The notes: generated from the letters alone by a model not told the origin. A stretch of 64,000 bases of DNA from Paulinella micropora (GCA_019918135.1 WBZZ01002344.1:125001-189000); one strand, 5' to 3'; numbered from the stretch's first letter, positions 30,162 to 41,225 are shown. Numbers and translations are program-made.

Positions 30162-30614
30162 ATGGAGGGCACCGAATCGTACAAGGGCAAGTGTCTGCAC
30201 TGTTCCTACGGCTGTGCCAGGGACGACGGCAGGTGGTATGGCTTGCCGATAGCCCACGCGGACGAAGAATTGTTCGTCTGGGGCCACTTTTGCTCTATGG
30301 GGTGTGCGGCTAAATTTGCGGAATATGGGATTGCCGAGACGCTGCGTTCGCGTGCAATGGACCTGCTGCACTCGTTCCTAAGAGTCAATCTGCACAAGCA
30401 GCTAGTACAGCCTGCACCCGACCGTCACGAGCTAGTGGACTACGGCGGGCCGCTAGACATCTCGGCTTTTAGGTCAGTAGGCCGGGTTGTGAATTGGTAC
30501 GTACCAGTATATCGCAAGGAGACGCAAAAGAATTTTATTAGCAAGCTCGCTGGCCGCAAGTACACGCTAAGGAGGCTTAAGCGCCTGCCTGGGATTCGTC
30601 TCTCTTCCGCTTAG
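30162..30614 (+). CDS. VLTF2-like zinc protein
   Basis: A complete 150-residue protein with KCLHCSYGC, GLPIAHADEELFVWGHFCSM and GCAAKFAEYGIAE. The spaced CxxC, a central LPI, and FCSxxCA matches VLTF2-like (poxvirus A1) and MYM-type fingers, known in NCLDVs as late transcription factors. The C-terminal half (residues 85-150) is basic. It is divergent from the VLTF3 gene and separated by about 120 bases, so both late factors could share a control region. Its last 38 bases overlap the convergent end of the PCNA gene. Confidence 0.65.
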   Translation: MEGTESYKGKCLHCSYGCARDDGRWYGLPIAHADEELFVWGHFCSMGCAAKFAEYGIAETLRSRAMDLLHSFLRVNLHKQLVQPAPDRHELVDYGGPLDISAFRSVGRVVNWYVPVYRKETQKNFISKLAGRKYTLRRLKRLPGIRLSSA

Positions 30615-31554
30615 GGTTCTTCTTCTTACGTTTTACCACCCTGCGCTGTTCACTCTCCTCGGCGGCGCTGTCGGTGGTCAGGGTGAGCGGCGCCAGCGCT
30701 GGCACAGGGGGCGGCGATTCGGCGTCGGCCAGGATGGTATACTTGAGCCACGGGCCGCCGTCCCGCTTGAAAACGAGGTGTAGCACGTTCGGTGTAGCGC
30801 CGACCAGCACCCGGCCGGTCTTTTTCTCCTGGAAAGCGCACGATTTGAGTATCTTCTTGAGGACTTCCAGGGCGTAGACACACTCGCCCGATTCGGTGGG
30901 CGGGTGTGACAGGTCCGAGCGCAGCAGCGAGTCCTTGTCCTCCGCGAGCAGGGCGATGCCGCCGAGCGAAGTGCGTGCCAGCCGGCTGGCGTCCACCGCC
31001 CGTAGCGAAGACTCGGTACAGAGTCTGTCCTCTTCCACGAACAGACGGCAGTGCGAATTGGACTTGGAATGATGACGGATCACGGCATTCAGGGCGGGGC
31101 CGCTGACTTCGACGAGGCGGTCGACATTGGTCCACTCGGTCGTTGGTAGAAAAGCGGCCTCCTGGGACACGAGCAGCGAGGTCAGGTCGCTGTAGTGCTC
31201 GAAGGATTTGGCCTCGTTGTAGAACTTGACACAGAGCTTGTTGTCGACCGCGACGGCGAGTTCCAGGACCATGCCCTCGCGGAAAGTAGAAAGCCAGCAG
31301 GACATCTCCTTGAGATCGACGCTGAACACACACTTGGGGAACATCAGGTTGACATAATCACCATTGGCACCCGAGAAGGGTACGACGAACTGTCCGACCA
31401 GCCCGTCGGCCGCGCTGCACAGCACGAGCTTGTCGACCGTGGCCTCGATTCGGGCCTCCAGCAACAGCGGCGACAGTGAGTCGAGCGCCCGTCTGAACGC
31501 GATGCCGTGAGATTTGGACCTCCAAAGAAAACGAGTCATCATTTTGTGAGACAT
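30577..31554 (-). CDS. PCNA-like sliding clamp
   Basis: A 325-residue protein. Residues 18-60 (FRRALDSLSPLLLEARIEATVDKLVLCSAADG) have the helix-strand-D pattern opening the first PCNA domain. The second domain holds VYALEVLKKILKSC and VLVGATPNVLHLVFK, ending in the conserved beta strands WLKYTILADA. The tail is basic (KRKKKNPKRKRDE), probably a nuclear signal. It would ring DNA and tether the viral polymerase and resolvase. It is diverged from cellular PCNA, which is about 260 residues; the extra length is mainly the tail. The TTTAATTAG box before the start resembles other promoters here. Confidence 0.75.
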   Translation of the reverse strand: MSHKMMTRFLWRSKSHGIAFRRALDSLSPLLLEARIEATVDKLVLCSAADGLVGQFVVPFSGANGDYVNLMFPKCVFSVDLKEMSCWLSTFREGMVLELAVAVDNKLCVKFYNEAKSFEHYSDLTSLLVSQEAAFLPTTEWTNVDRLVEVSGPALNAVIRHHSKSNSHCRLFVEEDRLCTESSLRAVDASRLARTSLGGIALLAEDKDSLLRSDLSHPPTESGECVYALEVLKKILKSCAFQEKKTGRVLVGATPNVLHLVFKRDGGPWLKYTILADAESPPPVPALAPLTLTTDSAAEESEQRRVVKRKKKNPKRKRDESQAGA

Positions 31555-31685
31555 TTGTTCTGTTTGCCACTTTTTTTAAATCCTTTCTAATTAAAACTTT
31601 TAAATTGTGAGATTCGAGATTCGAGATTTAAAAGTCGAAAAGGAAAAACCGTGCTGGCCAAAGTGAAAACAGGCCCACAAATCGA

Positions 31686-32412
31686 ATGTCTATCGTCACC
31701 GACAACAACCAAGTCAAGGCCTTTGACCCGGCGGCCGACCCGAAGAAGCTGCACCTGTCTGAACCAAGGAGTGCGTACGGAAGCATCTTTTCGAACCTGT
31801 GCTATGACAAGAAAGAGCTGACACTGGTTCTGCCCGCCATGCAGCTGCCTGGGATCCCTCGACGTACGACGGCAACAAGTCGGCCAAGACACCATTGACC
31901 TCGACTTCAAGACGCGCAGACAGTTTGGCGCGGTGCTGCAGGCCTACCAGGTGATTCGAGCGATTGACGAGCGTGTGGCCGAGCTCGTGGTCGAGAACCG
32001 CGACAAGGTCGTGCCGACTATGAAGAGGGCCGGCCCGATGGCACGGAGCGACGAGCAGGTCAAGTGCTGCTATCAGCCCTGCACCCGCCTGCGCACTTCA
32101 CAGAAATCGGACCGAGCCTGGGCTCCTCGTCTGACCGTCACTGTCACCGGCGCTCGCTTCTTGGGCGGGGCCGATACCGCCACGCTACAAAAAGGAGATG
32201 TGGTCAAAACTGTGATTCAAGCCACCGCGCTGTGCAGCAAGGGCGAAAAAGTCACCCTGTCGTGGCGCGTCCTGCAAATCCGCAAGCAACACGAGGGCCT
32301 GGGCTATCCGGACCAAGACCTCTCGGAAAAACAAGCGTTTGGTGTGTCCCTGTCCGATGAGAACGGCGAGGGCGGCCATTTGGCCATGGACTTGACTGTA
32401 GATTTAGTTTAA
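31686..32412 (+). pseudogene. Conserved viral protein, possibly ssDNA-binding, with frameshifts
   Basis: Two frames, 31686-31898 and 31860-32412, form one protein of about 240 residues. The N-terminus has PRSAYGSIFSNLCYD and ELTLVLPAMQLP; in other frames follow STYDGNKSAK, then TIDLDFKTRRQFG and VLQAYQVIRAIDERVAEL; the C-terminus has PRLTVTVTGARFLGG. This order (aromatic strand, P[FG]..SxY, D-L-F strand, AxxxLDE helix, Y.P.l...) recalls the single-stranded-DNA-binding-like proteins of phycodnaviruses, and its place between PCNA and RNR fits replication. The two frame changes near 31,850-31,890 nearly compensate each other. The assignment is an impression from pattern. Confidence 0.45.
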
Positions 32413-32423
32413 TTAAAAAGATT

Positions 32424-34682
32424 TCAAGCTACACAAACAGCACAGTCGGCCGGCCCCAGGGCCTTGCTAGCGGCCTGTGTTCTTATATAATAGGTTGTTT
32501 TTAAACCGAGCTGCCACGCGTAGAAATGACAGCTGCTGACTTTGCGTTCAGTAGGATCTGTCACATGTAAATTGAGCGATTGCGAGCCACACACAAAGGG
32601 GCCGCGGTCTGCAGCCAAGTGCAGCTGCAGACGAAGAGGAATTTCCCAAACAGTCTTGTAGATGTTTTTGATGTCTTGGGGCAGGTCACATCTTTGCACA
32701 CTCCCGCCGTCGGCAATGATTTTATCGCGGAGCTGGTCGTTCCAGAGCCCGCGCTCTTCTAGCTCGTGCACCAGGTGTTTGTTCCACACGACGTGCTCAC
32801 CAGAGAGCACACGGCGCACAAAGACGTTTGAGTGAGGAGGCTCGAACGATTCGAAATTGCCCAGGATCTGAGCGGTCGTGGCAGTCGGCATGTAGGCAAT
32901 TAGCTGTGAGTTTCGTAGCCCGTACTCAGTGATGCTCAGGCGGAGTGAGTCCCAGCGGTCGTCCTTCTGCTGCTTGCCGGGCCACAGATCGAACTGCAGG
33001 AGCCCTTGGCTAGCGGGAGACCCGGCAAAACTCTTGTAAGCACCCTTCTCCTGTGCTAGTTCGCTCGAGGCCCATAATGCGGCGTAGTACATTTCATGCG
33101 CGATCTTGGCATTGAGTTTTTGTGCCTCTGTTGAGTCCACTGGCATCTTCATCAGAGCAAACACGTCGGCCAGGCCATTGACACCAAGGGCCACCGGGCG
33201 ATGCAAGAGGTTGCTGCGTCTGGCTTCCTCCGTGGGTATTCTGTAATGTCGATGACTGTGTCGAGATTTCTGATGGCTACACGCACGCACGACCGCAGCA
33301 GCTCGAAATCAAAGGACTTGCGGTCCTCCGACACAAACCTAGGCAGCGCGACAGAGGCCAGGTTACACACGCTGTGCTCGCCACACTCGCCGCCTGAGCT
33401 GTACTGAACCACTTCTGCGCACAAATTGCTGCAGCGAATCGTGCCCAAGTTCTTTTGGTTCGACTTGGCATTCACCGCGTCCTTGTACATTATGTAAGGC
33501 ACCCCGCCCGACTCGATCTGTGCACGACAGACAGCACTCCAGAGCTCACGCGCTTTGACGGTGCGCCTCGCCAGGCCCAGCCTCTCGGCTCGCTTGTACT
33601 GAGACTCGAACTCCTTGCCGTAGAGGGCGTCCAGGTCGCCTACGCCAGTCTCGTCCGGACAAAAAAGGCTCCAGATTTCATCCCGCTCTACACGCTCCAT
33701 AAACAAGTCTGGACTGTCAGCCCTAGAAACAAGTCTCGGGCTCGCAGTTCTTCAGAACCGGTGGTTTTTTTAAGCTCGAGCCATTCAAACACGTCGGGGT
33801 GATGTACTGGCAAGTAGACCGCGATTGCCCCCTTTCTCTTCCCTGCCTGATTTGCGTAGCGGGCGGTCTCGTTCAGCACTTTGCACAAGGGTACCACGCC
33901 GTCACTGTGCCCGCCCGTGCTGCGAATCAGGGAGCCCTTGGCCCTCACGCAGCCGAGGTGCAGACCAATACCGCCACCTCCCTTACTGATAAGAGCAATG
34001 TCTTTGATCGTGTCATAGATGCGACTCAGCGAGTCGCCCTTGATCGGAAGCAAAAGCAGCTAGAAAGCTGGCCCGCTCTTTTCAGCCCACTGTTAAAAAG
34101 GTGGGACTCGCGTGAGTATAGAATTGCAATGACATGAGGTCATAGGTTTCTCTGAATGAGTTTCAGTGGCTCTTTGGACTCGCGGCGGTGCAAGTGAACG
34201 GCCACACGAAGCCACATGTACTGGGCCGTCTCGCACGCGCGACCTTGCTGTCTTTGAGCAAATAGGACTTGAGCAGGGTCGAATAACCAAAATAGTCGTA
34301 CAACATGTCTCGTTCGGCCTTGATCATGGCGTTGAGCTGCCCGCGTTCTGGTCCACGAATATGCTGTAAGCTGGCTCCATGCCCCACCTAAGCTTTCCAT
34401 GGCCGCGCTGAAGGTCGGCGGGCACTGCTTCGCGTGGTTGGAGGCCAGGAGACGACCACCCAAGCTCTCCGTACTGCGGGTGCTGAATCGCGAGCGACGC
34501 ACACGTTGACGCGGCCAGCGGTCGAGTTCGCTCGTCGGCACGAGTCGTACAGCCCGCCACAACCTTTGGGCGACAAGAACGGGGTCAACGGCACCCAGAT
34601 TTTTGAACAGGCTAGCAACTCGCGCCAGAATCTTATCGAGCGAAACGGCTTGCGGAGCTCCATTGCGTTTCGTGACCTGCAT
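32424..34682 (-). pseudogene. Ribonucleoside-diphosphate reductase large subunit, frameshifted
   Basis: Unmistakable class I RNR R1 in pieces. The N-terminal ATP cone (MQVTKRNGAPQAVSLDKILA) starts at 34682. After several frame changes (34,560-34,060), 33688-34053 has ISKGGGGIGLHLG, NETARYANQAGKRKG and AIAVYLPVHHPDVFEWL; 33152-33706 has GTIRCSNLCAEVV with the catalytic N-C-E motif; 32424-33290 has VALGVNGLADVFALM, MPTATTAQILGNFE and the C-terminal CAVC pair. Total about 750 residues, the usual size. It makes dNTPs for viral DNA synthesis. The small subunit (R2) is not in the window. At least six frame disruptions make this copy non-functional unless many are sequencing errors. Confidence 0.88.
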
Positions 34683-35032
34683 CGGCCTCTATACAGAGTC
34701 TGTTCCAGAACTTTTTTTTCTGTGTTCTGCCGCAACCCAAGCCCCGAAGACAGCATCGGCCGCCAAAACCTCGCCTCGGCCGGTAGCGGCATAGGAGGCC
34801 CACAAGAGCCCATGTGTTTTTCGGTGTTCTGCCCACCACGCCTCTCCGCCAAAAAACCCTGTCTGCTATCGTCCAAGGCACCGCTCAGCCAGACAGCCGC
34901 AACCCCCGCGGCCAGTGCTTGCATCCAGGGCTGTGGTTTGTAGTATGGCCAGGCCAGCCACCGCCAGTCTAGCGGCAGACACCCGCCCCAAAAAAGGGCA
35001 GTATTATCCTTATTAGTCTGTGTGTCTGACAT
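34683..35032 (-). CDS. Possible small membrane protein
   Basis: Starts MSDTQTNKDNTALFWGG, with a hydrophobic helix WMQALAAGVAAVWLSGAL at about residues 36-53. The frame continues past the start of the RNR gene without coding character there, so the true C-terminus is unclear; a frameshift could have extended it. It lies between the RNR and polymerase-helicase genes. No family recognised. Confidence 0.35.
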
Positions 35033-35164
35033 ATTAGCCTAACGAGTCAAAAACAGTATACACAAGAAAAAATGTGTCACAGTTCAATTCTCTGTGGTCT
35101 CTGTCAGGCGCGCGCCTTTTTTTTGTCTATTATTGAAATAAAAAAGTTTCCGGGAAAATAAAGT

Positions 35165-38100
35165 TTAATGAGTCGTTTTCCGTTTCTTGTTACTAGCTGA
35201 CGAGCCTTCCGTACCCTTTCTTTTTTTGGCAGACTCCATCAGCAGCCGCTGCGCGTCCTTGCTCCAGGTCTCGTGGTGCCATTTGCACACTTCGTGCACA
35301 TTGGCTAGCTTTGCGATCCTGAATGTAGCAGTGCTAGTGCGTTTCCCGGCCACCTGTTTCCTCTCCTTCTGACCTGTCTCCTCGACCACAAGCCCCGCCT
35401 GGCCGAGCACAAAGTTAGCCAAGGCCTTGCACTTGCTGCCTTTCTTGCTCTTGATGCCTTGTTTGGATATACCTGCCGACGCATCCTTGACCTTTTGTGC
35501 CAGAGCAGCCAGCGTATCCTTCTTGTCCCGCAACAAGGACAGCGGGTAGGTCTTGCTAGCGTCTTTCAGCAGTTCTGCCAGCGACTCCGCGCCCAGCACT
35601 TGTGCCAGCCCGTTCAGCGACTGGTACACAGCGAGCGAGCTCTTGGCGTTGACTGGAATCTGCCTACCGTCATCGTCCAGTTGCCACGCACGCCCCTCCT
35701 GGCCTTGGCCGAGCGCGAAGTTGTCTAGCCGCTCGCCCGCCTTCTTGCACCGCTGTAGAAACAGCTTGACTTGTTGCGCCCACTCGTGCACGAGCCATTT
35801 AGCTGCCACTGAGTCTGTTGATGCCTGGCACTTTTTGCCAGCTCCTCGCGCATCTTCTTGCAGTCGCCAAGCGCGCCTGGATACAGAGACAGCACGCCCA
35901 AAATCTTCATTTCGTGCTTTTCGTCGTCGGAGTGGCGCTGCTTCTTCCACAGAAACTTGAGCCGCTGGTCCACGTCCTCTGGTGTCAGGACGAGCCAATC
36001 GACCCCCTCGCGGATCACCATTTCCTCGCGGGTCGGCTCGGGCGGCATCCCCCCTTGCTCCTCCTTTTCTGCGTCCTCTTGTTCCTTCGCCTCCTCCACG
36101 GCTTGTTTTTTGGCCTCGCGCTGTTCAGTGCTCAGGCGCGGCGGCAGCGCTACCTGGAAATCATGCTGCACCAGCCAATCCCAAATCGCGGCCCCTCTGC
36201 TCTGGCGCTGTTCCGTCAGCGACGCGAGCAGCCTCAGCTTCAGCGAGCTTGGCACTTCGATCCTCTTGCTCTCGCCCGACGACGGGTCGCAAACGCGTAT
36301 CCACTTGTAGCCACGTTCGATGACGGCCCACGGGCTCTGTATGCCTGTAGCCCTGTACAACGCCTTCATCCGCGTCTCTTTGCCGGTGTAGTCCCGCTCG
36401 TACTGCTGGAAAATCTCACAGTGTTGCCAGGGCAGCGTAGTCTTGGACGCAGTAAACGCACGCGGTGCCTGCAGCCCTCCCTCGCCAAAGTACGCCCTGA
36501 TGCAGGGATCCGACACCCGGCGCGCCCTCATCAGCATCTGGCACAAAATACGCGCTGGCGGGCCGAGCTTCGACACTTTACCCTTGCGCGCGCAGTGCAG
36601 GAGCACGAGGTCCACAGTCGACTGGATGTCGACCGCTACACAGAGGCGAGAGGTGTGGATCAGCCCACGAGCACCAGGAAGGGCAAAAAACTCGTTGATC
36701 ATAGTCATCAGCTGTTTCGCCGTGCTCTTGGATGTCTGGCCGTCAAGCAGCCTGATGCTCGCGCCATCCGCCCACGTCACGCGGGCTAGGTCTTCTCGCG
36801 CCACGATCTCTGTCTCCCCTTGTGTCCGCTGGCGCCAATCAGTGCTCACAGTAGTGCGCACAGAGAGCGCGGTACCAGCGGAGCACGGCCTCCGTGGGCA
36901 CAAATCGGGAAACGACTTGTGCAGCCTGTCATAGAGCGCCGCCGCTTCGCGCTGCGTGTGGCAGGACACGATAAACTTCTTGCCTTCGCGAATGGCAGAG
37001 ACAATAACACCGAACCAATCGCGGTGCGAAGCTATCACCATCAGCGAGCGCCGCAGGTGTGGGGGCACGTAGGAGTACAGTGGAACTCGATCTGTTGTTG
37101 CGCCTCTTTGACTGTAAGCTTGCCCTCCTGCCGGCAGACCCCGCCCCGTCGCAAAGCAGAAAATCATACAGGTGCGACGACCGGTGCACGTCCTTGTCCA
37201 GTACCAACAAACGCGGAGCGTCTTCGCACAGGGCGCGCAGCACATTATCGTTATCTCGCAGGCGGTTGCCGTTCGTTTCCGTGCAGATCGACTGGTTGAA
37301 GATCAACAACACTTCGTCCAGCACCACCAAGTCAGCACACAAGAGCTCGTTGCGGCCTCTATCCTGCTCTTCTGGCTTGAACAGCTTCCACAGCGATTCA
37401 TGCTGGATCATTACCACACACGCATCGCGGATGTCTTCGCGACTGGCATTCTCGTACATGCAGACGTGGGTTTGGACTCCTTGTTCTCGCAGGTACTCTT
37501 CCAGCCGGCGGTCGCTGTCTTGGGCCTGAGAGATGAGGCCCACGACCCACACGATACGGCTCTTCCTCTTCTGTTTGAGCGTGTCGGCGACCGCCCTGAA
37601 GCCCGCGACCGTCTTGCCTATGCCAGTCACCGCGTTGACGACCTGCGCTCGATGGACATCAAAAGACACGGGGTGGATCACGTACAGCCCGGGCTTAGGT
37701 TGGTACATGTCGGCCTCCGTAGCGTAGCGCCTGACGTTGGCACAGCCGACTAGATCGTGAGGGGCGACTTCTGGTCTGTACAGCGACTGTTTGTCAGAGG
37801 CAGCGCATTCGACGGTCGTCACGCGCCAAGCAACGACGGGGGGCAGCAGCACTGGCACCGGCCTGCGAACTCCGTCGATCTCGATGGTTTTGCTGTCGGG
37901 ACGAGGCGTCTCCACGCCAGAAAGAGTGCCCGCGGCTGCAATGTGCCCGTTGAGCGCCTCGACGTCTACAGCCGTGGTACGCACAACGACGGCGTCGTGG
38001 ACCAACGTGCTGACGTTCTCTTTACCAAAAAAATCGATAACTCACATCATAACCTCGTTCTCGAAGCGAGTAGTGAGAAAATGCACGAACCTGCCCCTGG

Positions 38101-38884
38101 CGTGGAACAGCGGGATCTGGCCGTCGGGCGTGGACGACAGGTTGCTCGCTTCGCACCACTGCCACAGCTTGGGAAAGTACTTCGCTAGGCAAGCAACCGC
38201 TCTCTTGACGCTCGCGCGGAAGTTGGCTGTTACCGGGTAGGTGTCGGCCTCCACTTCAGTGCCGTTGGGCAACTTCAGCCAGCGCCCGCCGTGTACCAAC
38301 TTCAACATGTAAGACTTGATCAGCTCGTCGTCGTCGTTCATGCCCAGCGCGTGTTTCATGTTAGCGATCACTTGCTCGCGGTTGATAACGAACCTTTTCA
38401 GGTACACCAGCTCGCCAGCGGGCGCGGCCTCGAGCGAAGAAGCCAGCCAATGCAAGAAAAAGGGGACCGAATTGCGGATGTCCAGCTCCAAATGGCCAGC
38501 GCCTAGCACGAGCCTCCGCAGCGAGACGGGCGCATTCTGCAGGCCACCGTCCGCGTACAGCCTGCAGCCAACGAAGGGGCCCTTGCGCCGAGCTCGCATC
38601 ACCCCGCGCGGCAGCCGGTAGCAAACCTCCAGGCCGCCAGTGAGGTTCACGCTGTCGTACAAGGCACACAGGTACAGGCGATAGCTGCTTTCGAGGCGGT
38701 TGTCCTGCAGGAGCGCCTCGATCTTGTCAAAGTCAGCCTTTTCGTGTAGTACCAGCTTCGCCTTGCAGCCGCCGACCTTCTGTTGTTCGGGGCCGTCCTC
38801 GGTATCGGAGTATTCGTCGATGACACCTAGCTCGGGCAGGGTGACCGGGCTCGAGGGCGGGCTGGGTTCATCATCTCGCGACAT
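35165..38884 (-). pseudogene. TV-Pol polymerase fused to a UL9-type origin-binding helicase, frameshifted
   Basis: About 1,240 residues in four frame segments. The first (38042-38884, from MSRDDEPSPPSSP) has SSYRLYLCALYDS, a motif-A-like ELDIRNSVPFFLHWL, a motif-B-like KSYMLKLVHGGRWL and ENEVMM, then TGA; STLVHDAVVV (motif C, HD) follows in the next frame at about 38,000. These are the signatures of TV-Pol, the family-A-related prim-pol of transposons and viruses. The helicase (about 37,640-36,000) has P-loop NAVTGIGKTVAGF, Walker B VLDEVLLIFNQ, the UL9-like LLVLDKD, and after a frameshift at about 37,130 a REGKKFIVSCHTQREA strand. A final frame (35165 to about 35,830) is a basic C-terminal domain. 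The protein would open origins and copy the genome. Three breaks are visible. Confidence 0.75.
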
Positions 38885-39384
38885 TTTTCTCTTGTGAGGT
38901 GGCACCTGAAGGCAAAAAAAATCAAAGTGAGAAAAATTAGCGAAAATTTCATGTGTTCTGCGGCGCGGTAAATTTCCGGAAATTGACCGCAAGATGTGGC
39001 AATTGGAAAAATAGCAATATGTTCGTTCAGGCTGCTAGTCACTTCTGGTCTTGCTTGGGTCGAAGATTATGATAGAGGTTTGGTGACGAAACGGACCAGC
39101 TTAGGTCAGTTTGTGGCCGGCCGGACTATGTATATATCACTGCCTTTTTGTCACATATCACTGCCTTTTTGTACATATCACTGCCTTTTTGTCATATCAC
39201 ATATTCGGCTATATCACTGTATTTGGACCCTATGGGACAAAAAGGCAATAGTGCCTGAACCAACCAACAGAAGAAGAGAAAATTTTCCCGCAAATCCCGG
39301 TCTGCGGCTCAGCCCGGGACATGGCATGTCCACCCTCCCCGCGGTGGTCTAAATCCGCACTCTGTGCCTAATTAAATTCTCGAC
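38885..39384. other. Intergenic region right of the polymerase gene
   Basis: AT-richer non-coding DNA. It contains the short repeats described at 39,131-39,192 and an inverted copy of the same word (ACAAAAAGGCA at about 39,236). An open frame at 38,996-39,352 on the plus strand spans the repeats and has no coding character. Confidence 0.6.
39131..39192. repeat. Three copies of ATATCACTGCCTTTTTGT
   Basis: The 18-base word ATATCACTGCCTTTTTGT occurs three times in a row with 3-4-base spacers, and the reverse complement of its core is 45 bases to the right. The core TTGCCTTTTTGTCCC-like word also occurs in both terminal inverted repeats (about 9,880 and 41,000), so it may be a protein-binding site of virus 1. 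Confidence 0.75.
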
Positions 39385-40330
39385 TGCTTGGACCGCTCCT
39401 TTGGACCACAAGGCTCCAAAGGCGGTCCAAAGCGCCAAAAGAACAGACTAGAAAAATCCGGCGGATTTGGACCACCGGGTGACAGCAGGGGCAGTCTCGT
39501 CGAGCGAACTAGTGTCTCGTCGACACCGTCAGCTGCTCGACGAGCGCGTGGTCCAGAGCGGTCCACAAAAATATATACGTCCCACGTCCGATCCGGACCA
39601 CCACCGAGAGGAGGCATACCCACCGCCAACATGATCCAGGCAGTCACGCGAGGTGACGCACTGGTTCGATCGACGTGTGTGTGTGTGTGTGCGTCGTGGT
39701 CCAAACCGGCCAGAAAAAAATATACGACCTGGGTGTCGTCCTGGACCACCCGTCGAACGGACCAGAGGGGAGGGACCCACCGCCACCATGAACCAGGCAG
39801 TGTGTCGTCGGTACTGACCTCGGTGTCGACGGGTGGTCCAAAGCGGTCCAAAAAAGATATACACCCAGACGTCCGATCCGGACCACCACCGCGAGAGGGA
39901 GGGACCCACCGCCAACATGATCCAGGCAGTCTACCAGGGATACTACACTTGTTTGATCATGGTTGCGGTGGGTTCCCCCTTCCCGCGTCCCCTGGTGGTC
40001 CGGTGTGGTTGGAAAAGATATACTGTCTGGTGCCGATTTGGACCACCACACGGACGACACACCTGACAGTGTCGTCGACACACTGCACGTGTCTCATGTG
40101 CGTGTTCCAGCGCGGTCCAAAAAGAAATAAGGTAGCGTTGTCGTCCGGACCACAGTCGTCGGAGAGGGAGAGGGGGGGGGGGGGGGCCTACCACCACCAT
40201 GATCCAGTCAGTCTACCGGGATACTACACTTGTTTGATCATGCTGGCGGTGGGTACATCCTTCCCGTGTCCACTAGTGGTCCGGCGTGACTGGGAAAATA
40301 TATACTGACTTGGCGCAGATTTGGACCACG
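39385..40330. repeat. Degenerate palindromic repeat array at the right end of virus 1
   Basis: About 950 bases of related units built from CCGGACCACC, GGGACCCACCGCCAACATGA and CCAGGCAGTC on one side and the complements GATCATGGTTGCGGTGGGTT and GGTGGTCCGG on the other. Left halves start at about 39,592, 39,750, 39,881 and 40,158; complementary halves are near 39,955-40,005 and 40,237-40,285. TTTGGACC/GGTCCAAA words occupy the first 100 bases and recur between units. All frames over the region are open by chance, because of the repeats. It mirrors, in a different sequence, the palindrome array at the left end. Confidence 0.75.
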
Positions 40331-40416
40331 ACACGACGACACAATCGAAGTGTCGACGAGCCTGTCCGACGTGCTGACGGGCGCAATGATAAATACGATA
40401 AACATTCATACTTTGC

Positions 40417-41080
40417 AAACCTTCTTGCTGTTACTAGCCAGGAGGTGAATTTCTTTCGGCTGCAGCACCCAGAGCTACAATCGTGTTTGCTGCCTCCTAA
40501 GTCATCACGCCCCAAGACTAGAAACTACAACTGTTTTGCGTTTTGAAATCGTTAATTTTTTTTAAAAAAAATGTGTGGTCGGTATTAATCTAAAAAATAA
40601 GGGACCCGCACTTCTGGGTGGGAGTCCGGTGCCACCTCCCACCAGAAAATTTTTTATTGCAGATTCTGATAGCGCGTGTCCTGAACGATCGATTGGCACT
40701 TCTCCCGACTTAAACTGACCACTATTGAGCGCAGGGGAAAGCCGCAAAGTTTGGTTTTTTAAAAATTCCAGAATCATGCCACCACAAAAATCAGGTGTTT
40801 CTGCCACCTGGCGCCAACCGGTGTGACATGGTCGAAAACTGCAACACCAAGTGACATTTCGGCATTGCCTTTATTGTCCGAATCACTATTTATTTCAGCA
40901 ATATCAACTGGTGGCACCGGTGGCCGCAAAAACAGCAAGGAACCCGAAAGTTGTGGTTGTGGATGGCAAATGCCATTTTTCCTTGCACGGGCCGGGACAA
41001 AAAGGCAATAGATTATCCCACCCTGGGCAAATTGGCAGCCTGTTCTTTCAGGCCTATCGACAATTATTCCAGATTGATGT
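40417..41080 (-). repeat. Right terminal inverted repeat of virus 1
   Basis: Reverse complement of the left repeat at 9,797-10,490: the inner block at about 40,417-40,810 and the outer block at about 40,955-41,080 match well, while 40,812-40,950 has no counterpart. The innermost part carries a degraded copy of the start of the gene at 10,391, with a stop in the first codons. An open frame at 40,774-41,325 across it is chance. Confidence 0.88.
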
Positions 41081-41225
41081 ACATGTACATGTATACATAA
41101 ATACATAAATACATACATAAATACATACATAAATACATACATAAATACATCATGAATAGATACATACATACACACATATATACATATATATATATACAAA
41201 CATACATATGTATTGACACACACAC

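Noticed and set aside
31686..32412. RNR small subunit next to the large subunit
   Set aside because: No diiron ligand pattern (D...ExxH...E...ExxH); the sequence fits a different conserved viral protein better.
35818..36789. 323-residue plus-strand frame
   Set aside because: Antisense to the helicase; no domain, and the minus strand has helicase motifs.
38996..39352. 118-residue plus-strand frame
   Set aside because: Built on the ATATCACTGCCTTTTTGT repeats.
39388..40308. 306-residue plus-strand frame and minus-strand counterparts
   Set aside because: All frames of the palindromic repeat array are open; sequence is repetitive with no domain.
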